DNA of 10,361 nt from JALZHR01 sp036389695 (GTDB lineage: Bacteria; Acidobacteriota; Blastocatellia; Pyrinomonadales; Pyrinomonadaceae): the NCBI GenBank assembly GCA_036389695.1, contig DASVWG010000074.1:1-10361 (forward strand), written 5' to 3'. Position 1 is the stretch's first letter; each line of letters starts with the position of its first letter. Made by a program: the position numbers and the translations under genes. Shown here one piece after another: positions 5,989 through 10,361 of this stretch. The notes under the pieces are model-generated. The model ran no database searches, was not told where the DNA came from, and was given only the letters and a program-made list of their open reading frames with translations.

Positions 5989-6008
5989 TTTTAAATTGGA
6001 GATTGATT

Positions 6009-6410
6009 ATGAAAACAATATTTTTAAGCTTGATTTTAACTCTCCTTTTCGGCAGCGTCGTCACGGCGCAGGCGCAGCGAACTCAGACGCTAAAGGTGCG
6101 CATCAACCAGCAAAAATCGCTCGCCCGCAATAATCTGAAGATAAAATTCGTCTCTCTCGTCGAAGATTCGCGCTGTGGCGAAGGCATGCGCTGCGTCTGG
6201 GCGGGCAACGCCAAAATCCGCGTCAAAATCACCGACTCGCTCGGCAAATCCGAAATCTTCGAAATGAACACCAACCTGGGCGCGAAAGGCGCGGCGTTCG
6301 GCAGTTACTCCGTTAATCTCGTCAGCCTCGAACCAAGCCTGCGCGCCAACGTCCGCATCAACCGTAATGCTTACACGGCAACTTTTAACATTAGCCGATT
6401 GACCAGATAG
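6009..6410 (+). CDS. Small secreted protein of unknown function
   Basis: This 133-residue protein starts at the ATG preceded by GGAG (7 nt spacing). The same frame is open further upstream, to an ATG at 5877, but that part is translated repeat DNA. Residues 1-21 form a clear signal peptide (Lys near the start, hydrophobic FLSLILTLLFG, then VVTAQA), with cleavage likely near AQAQ. The mature part of about 110 residues is basic and probably beta-rich. It contains VEDSRCGEGMRCVWAGNAKI, with two Cys that may form a disulfide. The pattern DSRC...C-V/I-W-A-G-N-A recurs, as I recall, in uncharacterised secreted proteins of Bacteroidota and Acidobacteriota; no function is known to me. It ends just before a strong bidirectional terminator and appears to be a single-gene unit with its own promoter. 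Confidence 0.82.
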   Translation: MKTIFLSLILTLLFGSVVTAQAQRTQTLKVRINQQKSLARNNLKIKFVSLVEDSRCGEGMRCVWAGNAKIRVKITDSLGKSEIFEMNTNLGAKGAAFGSYSVNLVSLEPSLRANVRINRNAYTATFNISRLTR

Positions 6411-6421
6411 TTTGAGTAAAG

Positions 6422-6469
6422 CAAAAATTCCGTTTCAATTTAACTAATGAAATTGAAACGGAATTTTTG
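6422..6469. terminator. Bidirectional intrinsic terminator between convergent genes
   Basis: A perfect 20-bp stem (CAAAAATTCCGTTTCAATTT against its complement at 6450-6469) encloses an 8-nt loop. A-rich and T-rich ends on both sides give a U-tract in either direction. It lies 12 nt after the secreted-protein stop and 18 nt beyond the SIR2-TPR stop, so it can end both transcripts. Confidence 0.9.
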
Positions 6470-6487
6470 TCTGCAATCCGAAGCCTT

Positions 6488-8284
6488 CTAGATATTACCT
6501 TCTTTCTTTCTGAACCTGTTCAATAAATTTCTGAAATCTTCATCATCAAAAAATTCCTTCCAGTCACTATCGGCTTCTACGTATTGAACTGTTATTTCCT
6601 TATCCTTCAAACTGTTTCTCAGATATTTCAACGCATTTGCCTTTTCCTTTGTTAATGCGTAGGCACAAGCCAGGTTATAAGAATCACCGCCCAGCTCGAC
6701 AGCTTTATTTAACTTTTCAATACTTTGCCGGTAAAGTGCTTCGTCGTTTTTCAGTTTCGCCAAACTCAGAGTTGCCGACCCCCAGTTACGAAAAGCCACA
6801 TCATTTTTCGGACTGAGAGTCACTGCTTTCTTAAATTTTTGGAAACTTTGCTGGTAAAGCGTTTCGTCGTTTTTCAATTTTGCCAAATTAGCAAGTGCCG
6901 TTCCCCAGTTAAGAAAAGCCAAACTATTTTTGGGATTCAAACTGACGGCTTTTTTACAGTTTTCAATACTTTGGCGATAGAGCTCTTCATCGTCCGTTAA
7001 ATTCGCCAGCGTTAAAAGTGAATTTCCCCAGTTACTAAAAGCCTTATCTTCTTTAGGATTAAGAGCAACCGCTTTTTCGTATTTTTCAATGCTTTGCTTA
7101 TAAATCGATAAATCTTTTTTCAATTCCGCCAAATCATAAATTGTTGCTCCCCAGTATGTATATAAAGATGCTAAAAGGTTATTTATCTCTATATTATTTA
7201 ATTCAGCGGTTTTCTTTTCAATTAAAGCAATTTCGGTTTCGTTATAGTCGCCTTTAATAATTTTATCAATGATTTCCTTTTTAAAACGATTTATATCCGT
7301 TTCCTCTTTCAGATTTTCTTTGGATTCGATAACGCCCTTTTCAAACTGGTCGATTGCCTTATTGACGTCGGTTTTTACTATTTCCAATCTATCCTTGACC
7401 CCTTTGAAATATTCTTCTTCGTCAATATCGACAATGTTTTCCAACAACTCTTTTAATGAAGTGAAAGGCGTATCTATGATTGATGGCTGTTCCAATCCCA
7501 ATTCCTGATTCAGCTTGAGCATAAAGGAATCGGCGTCATAGCCTTTTATGACAAAAGTGTTGGTGTTCGGTTTTTCGAGCAAATCCTTGCAAACTCTGTC
7601 GCACGGATTATTGTCTTTGTAACAAACCCAATACAAGGCATTGTCAAATCTGCCTAGATTGACGATGTGATTAAATATCGGGTCTTCGCCGCTGTAGCCA
7701 ATAAATATCCAGGGTCTTTCGTTGGCTATTTTGTTTAATACCGACGGTATGTATTCTTTGACCTTATCCATTTCTTCGGGCGTATTCAGCAGCCAGAGTC
7801 CGTGATGCTGACCGTGCAGGTACAAAACCGATTTTGTCTTGAAATTCGTGGTGGTCAAATCTTTAAGAATTGCCATATCGTAGGTCGGCGGAAATTCGTT
7901 GTAGAGCGCCAGCGCCCGCAGCATAAGGTTGTCAAAATTCACCGTCAGCACGTAATCAACATAGCCTTCTTTCATTAACTGCGCTAAATAAATATGCGTG
8001 ACATTTATTTTTGCGCGGTCGATATATCCCTTGAGCAATTCATTTCTCTCGAAAGGAGTCAGGCATTCCATCAGCTTCGGATAATTTTTGTCCTCATCCT
8101 TTAAATCTCTAATCTTTGGATTGGTTTTATATTGGTCTAAAATATCCGATATTATTTCGCTGGCTAAAGGTATCTCTCCAGTTTTAGATGCGCCGGCGCC
8201 GAGAAAAACTATCGGCTGAGGCAAATTGCGTTTCTTCGCTTGTTTTATCTGATAGACTAAAATTTCTATGGTGGAGTCTTTCAT
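6488..8284 (-). CDS. SIR2-like NADase with TPR repeats, probable defence protein
   Basis: This 598-residue protein has an N-terminal SIR2-like (SIR2_2-type) domain, about residues 1-265. It shows the NAD-binding VFLGAGAS (26-33), TVNFDNL with Asn116 and Asp118, LYLHGQHHG with the likely catalytic His157, and FIGYSGEDP (194-202). Asn and His at these places match residues essential for NAD hydrolysis in the anti-phage proteins ThsA and DSR2. Residues about 275-365 are charged and helical. Residues about 373-531 hold four TPR-like repeats of exactly 41 residues (Trp378, 419, 460, 501; pattern YxQSIEKxxKAVxLNP). The last part (536-598) is a capping segment. The likely role is an abortive-infection NADase with TPRs as sensor or oligomer scaffold; this is inferred from domains only. 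Start: AGGA is 5 nt before ATG. The gene is much richer in A and T than its neighbours and stands alone, which suggests transfer. Confidence 0.9.
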   Translation of the reverse strand: MKDSTIEILVYQIKQAKKRNLPQPIVFLGAGASKTGEIPLASEIISDILDQYKTNPKIRDLKDEDKNYPKLMECLTPFERNELLKGYIDRAKINVTHIYLAQLMKEGYVDYVLTVNFDNLMLRALALYNEFPPTYDMAILKDLTTTNFKTKSVLYLHGQHHGLWLLNTPEEMDKVKEYIPSVLNKIANERPWIFIGYSGEDPIFNHIVNLGRFDNALYWVCYKDNNPCDRVCKDLLEKPNTNTFVIKGYDADSFMLKLNQELGLEQPSIIDTPFTSLKELLENIVDIDEEEYFKGVKDRLEIVKTDVNKAIDQFEKGVIESKENLKEETDINRFKKEIIDKIIKGDYNETEIALIEKKTAELNNIEINNLLASLYTYWGATIYDLAELKKDLSIYKQSIEKYEKAVALNPKEDKAFSNWGNSLLTLANLTDDEELYRQSIENCKKAVSLNPKNSLAFLNWGTALANLAKLKNDETLYQQSFQKFKKAVTLSPKNDVAFRNWGSATLSLAKLKNDEALYRQSIEKLNKAVELGGDSYNLACAYALTKEKANALKYLRNSLKDKEITVQYVEADSDWKEFFDDEDFRNLLNRFRKKEGNI

Positions 8285-8293
8285 TAGTTCCTG

Positions 8294-8307
8294 CTTGTTG
8301 CAACAAG
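8294..8307. promoter_or_regulatory. Perfect palindrome in the SIR2-TPR leader
   Basis: CTTGTTGCAACAAG is a perfect 14-bp palindrome 9 bp upstream of the SIR2-TPR start codon. It lies between the candidate promoter and the binding site (AGGA at 8290-8293 on the opposite strand). It could be a repressor site or could affect ribosome access; chance is not excluded. Confidence 0.4.
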
Positions 8308-8363
8308 ACTTTCTGTATTTGAATTGTAGATAATAATATCTCTTTAATTTTCGTGTGAATAGA

Positions 8364-8393
8364 AAAATACAACTCTTTACGAAAAGGCGTCAA
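8364..8393 (-). promoter_or_regulatory. Candidate promoter of SIR2-TPR
   Basis: On the minus strand TTGACG (8393-8388) is followed after 18 bp by TATTTT (8369-8364). It lies in the AT-rich gap after the DoxX-like stop and leaves a leader of about 70 nt. The -35 is a 5-of-6 match. Confidence 0.45.
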
Positions 8394-8410
8394 GTAAAAA
8401 AGTTCAGTCG

Positions 8411-8827
8411 TCAGGCTTTCAGAAACGGATTGGTCAGATACATCAAAATAATCAGCAGGATAAAATACGGAACCAGAACCGCCGCGCCCGGGTAATCTTT
8501 GGCGATGCGTTGTCCGAAGAAAAGGGCGGCGATTGAGGCTGTGCCGAGAACGGCGGCGTAGAATATCAGAACGGTCGAGCCGGTCGCCAGAAAATAGATG
8601 ATTCCGGCGGCGCTTAAGAATCCGGTGGCGACTTCCATAACGGTGATGGTAGCGAGCATCATCGGAACCGTTCCGCGCAGGAAGGTTTTGGAAAAATGTC
8701 CGGTCAGCCATTCGAGATTGCCGCGCCAGTCGAAGACTTTGTCGAGTCCGGATTGGATAAAAAGGATGCTGACCAGCAGGGCGCTGAAAAGCGCGGGAAG
8801 ATTTTTGCCGAGTTCTTCAAGTTGCAT
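8411..8827 (-). CDS. DoxX-family membrane protein
   Basis: This 138-residue protein has four predicted membrane helices (about residues 9-28, 53-73, 79-104 and 115-132). FIQSGLDKVFDWRGNLEWLTGHF (from residue 23) is typical of DoxX-like proteins, where a loop after the first helix carries Gly, Asp/Lys and Trp. The family sits in the inner membrane; roles in redox or quinone-linked processes are suggested for some members, but the substrate is unknown here. The start at ATG 8827 has no clear binding site: the preceding bases are TTTTTATAAAAACAA. The gene lies 61 bp downstream of pepP in the same direction, with a strong hairpin between them, so it may depend on read-through or have its own weak promoter. 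Confidence 0.85.
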   Translation of the reverse strand: MQLEELGKNLPALFSALLVSILFIQSGLDKVFDWRGNLEWLTGHFSKTFLRGTVPMMLATITVMEVATGFLSAAGIIYFLATGSTVLIFYAAVLGTASIAALFFGQRIAKDYPGAAVLVPYFILLIILMYLTNPFLKA

Positions 8828-8838
8828 TTGTTTTTATA

Positions 8839-8876
8839 AAAAGAAATTGCGTCTGAATGAAGACGCAATTTCTTTT
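8839..8876 (-). terminator. Intrinsic terminator or attenuator after pepP
   Basis: A perfect 15-bp stem (AAAAGAAATTGCGTC and its complement) has an 8-nt loop. On the minus strand the stem ends in a U-run continuing as UAUAAAAA. It lies 12 nt after the pepP stop and 11 nt before the DoxX-like start. It should end most pepP transcripts and could also control how much reaches the DoxX-like gene. Confidence 0.85.
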
Positions 8877-8888
8877 GGTTTTATTAAA

Positions 8889-10214
8889 TTATTTGCCTGC
8901 GCTGACAGCTTTTGCCGAGTTCATTAATTCTTCGATGGCTTCGGCGTCTTTCGGCACTTTGGCGGTCAGATTGACATTGCCTTCTTCGGTGACTAAAACA
9001 TCGTCTTCGATGCGGATGCCGATGCCGCGATATTTGGCGGGCGCGTCTTTATCGCCGGGCGGAATGTAAAGTCCGGGCTCGACCGTCAAGACCATTCCCG
9101 GCTCGAACGGGCGCGAGTTTTTCGCCTGCTGTTCGGTGAAATAGCGTCCGGCGTCGTGCACGTCCATGCCGAGATAATGACCGACGCCGTGCATGTAATA
9201 TTTCATAAACTTTTTCTTTTTGATGAGGTCTTTCGTTTTGCCTTTCAGCAGACCGAGCTTTTTCATGCCTTCGGTCAGAAGCTCGATGGAAAGCTCCTGG
9301 CGCTGTTTGATGGTGTTGCCTTTTTTCGTCGCTTCGACGCATTCGAGCTGCACGTCGAGAACGATGTCGTAAACTTCGCGCTGCGCTTTGGTGAAACGCC
9401 CGTTGACGGGAAACGTGCGCGTGATGTCGGACGCGTAGCCTTTGTATTCCGCGCCCGCGTCAATCAAAATCAAATCGCCGTCGTTGAGCGGGCAATTGTT
9501 TTCGACGTAGTGGAGAATGCAGGCGTTTACGCCGCCGCCGATAATGGAATTGTAGGCGACGCCGCTTGCGCCGTGATGCCGCATATAAGATTCCATTAGA
9601 GATTCGACTTGATATTCGTTCATTCCGGGCTTGACCGATTGCATCGCCAGAATGTGCGCTTCGGCGGCGATGTTTGCGCTCGTCTGCATCAATTCGATTT
9701 CTTCCGGCGTTTTGTGCAGGCGCATTTCGTGAATCAAAACGGTCGGGTCGATAATCGTGTGCGGCGGGTAGGCGGTTTTCAGACGGCGAAAACGCTGACC
9801 GGAAAGATACTGCAAAATCTGCTGGTCTAATTTATTGTCAACGCCGAAACGGTAATAAAGCTTTTCGATGCCGTTCAGCAGCTTCGGCAATTCCTGCTCG
9901 AATTTTTCGATGGGAAAAGCCTTCGACGCGCCGTAATTTTTCACCGCGCCTTCCGTGCCTTCGCGCCTGCCGTACCAGGTTTCCATTTCCAAATCGCGCG
10001 GGCGAACAAAAAGCGTGAACGGATTTTTCTTGTTCGACGGCGCGATGACGGCAATCGCGTCCGGTTCGGGAAATCCGGTCAGATATAAAAAATCGGAATC
10101 CTGCCGGAATTTGTGTTCCGTGTCATAGCTGCGCGTCGTTTCGTGCGCCGCCGGAATAATGGCGACGGAATCTTTGCCGATTTGCTCGATAAAATTTTTT
10201 AATTGCGCTTTCAT
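8889..10214 (-). CDS. pepP: Xaa-Pro aminopeptidase (M24B)
   Basis: This 441-residue protein matches the length of E. coli PepP, a cytosolic di-manganese enzyme that removes an N-terminal residue preceding proline. The N-terminal domain (about 1-165, with FRQDSDFLYLTGFPEPDAI) is the usual creatinase-like half. The C-terminal pita-bread domain has all five metal ligands: Asp252 (LILIDAG), Asp263 (YASDITRTFP), His346 (MHGVGHYLGMDVHD), Glu379 (LTVEPGLYI) and Glu403 (IRIEDDVLV). His342 and His353 match accessory active-site His residues. The start is set by AGGAG 6 nt before ATG. The gene is complete and ordinary in composition. It may help break down proline-rich peptides; no link to the neighbouring genes is visible. 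Confidence 0.96.
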   Translation of the reverse strand: MKAQLKNFIEQIGKDSVAIIPAAHETTRSYDTEHKFRQDSDFLYLTGFPEPDAIAVIAPSNKKNPFTLFVRPRDLEMETWYGRREGTEGAVKNYGASKAFPIEKFEQELPKLLNGIEKLYYRFGVDNKLDQQILQYLSGQRFRRLKTAYPPHTIIDPTVLIHEMRLHKTPEEIELMQTSANIAAEAHILAMQSVKPGMNEYQVESLMESYMRHHGASGVAYNSIIGGGVNACILHYVENNCPLNDGDLILIDAGAEYKGYASDITRTFPVNGRFTKAQREVYDIVLDVQLECVEATKKGNTIKQRQELSIELLTEGMKKLGLLKGKTKDLIKKKKFMKYYMHGVGHYLGMDVHDAGRYFTEQQAKNSRPFEPGMVLTVEPGLYIPPGDKDAPAKYRGIGIRIEDDVLVTEEGNVNLTAKVPKDAEAIEELMNSAKAVSAGK

Positions 10215-10236
10215 CTTTTTCTCCTTATTTACGGAG

Positions 10237-10265
10237 ATTGTAACGCAAATTCGGCAAAGCGGAAA
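10237..10265 (-). promoter_or_regulatory. Weak candidate promoter of pepP
   Basis: On the minus strand TACAAT (10242-10237) is a good -10, and TTTCCG (10265-10260) is a poor -35 at 17 bp. It lies about 22 bp upstream of the start codon and just inside the end of the terminal inverted repeat. Confidence 0.3.
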
Positions 10266-10272
10266 ATTAAGG

Positions 10273-10355
10273 AAACGCGGAATGCGGAGCGCGGAATGCG
10301 GAATGGAGAATTAATCCATTTTTATTCCGCATTCCGCGCTTCGCATTCCGCGTTT
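10273..10355. repeat. Long inverted repeat of GCGGAAT phrases
   Basis: Two 32-nt arms (10273-10304 and 10324-10355), built from iterated CGCGGAATGCGGA-type phrases, are complementary with one mismatch around a 19-nt AT-rich spacer. It lies upstream of pepP and may mark the end of a gene beyond the right edge. Its build is like that of the ATGCAAA element at 5798-5896. Confidence 0.88.
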
Positions 10356-10361
10356 GAGAAG

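Noticed and set aside
5877..6008. N-terminal extension of the secreted protein to an earlier ATG
   Set aside because: It would translate the 16-bp tandem repeat and the promoter; the ATG at 6009 has GGAG and begins a proper signal peptide.
8184..8711. Minus-strand open frame of 175 codons across the DoxX and SIR2 genes
   Set aside because: It runs in the wrong frame through both real genes and the gap, with Arg/His/Ser-rich composition typical of a shadow frame.

Overview
The window looks like a chromosomal segment of a Gram-negative, non-proteobacterial bacterium. Moderate GC, tube and sheath genes of the extracellular contractile injection type, a mitochondrial-type NAD isocitrate dehydrogenase and many short iterated palindromes between genes would suit an Acidobacteriota (Blastocatellia-like) genome. 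That placement is a weak inference: there is no rRNA or other marker gene here.

Left part (1-3297, minus strand): the upstream end of a phage-tail-like contractile injection gene cluster. In transcription order it holds a Pvc16/Afp16-type tail terminator protein (DUF4255) with an added C-terminal beta-sandwich domain, one contractile sheath protein, one inner tube protein, and a GTG-started open frame that runs off the left edge. The last encodes a highly charged protein built from 9-residue and then 6-residue repeats. The first three genes are packed with 1-2 nt gaps, and each ribosome binding site lies in the tail of the gene before it. Baseplate, spike, ATPase and payload genes would lie beyond the left edge.

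Middle part (3298-6410): a 704-bp non-coding stretch with three dyads, then on the plus strand an NAD-type isocitrate dehydrogenase, a pyridoxamine-phosphate-oxidase-like FMN protein, and a small secreted protein with its own candidate promoter and a perfect palindrome over the presumed -10. The gaps between these genes are filled with repeat hairpins.

Right part (6488-10214, minus strand): a visibly AT-richer gene for a SIR2-like NADase fused to 41-residue TPR-like repeats. It is probably a stand-alone anti-phage defence gene, with its own promoter and a palindromic leader. A perfect 20-bp hairpin separates it from the convergent secreted-protein gene. Upstream of it lie a DoxX-like membrane protein and a complete M24B Xaa-Pro aminopeptidase (PepP), separated by a strong intrinsic-terminator-like hairpin. 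The window ends in another long inverted repeat.

Two functional themes stand out: the start of an injection machine with an unusual repeat protein, and a probable single-gene NAD-depleting defence system between housekeeping genes. Nothing in the sequence links the two.
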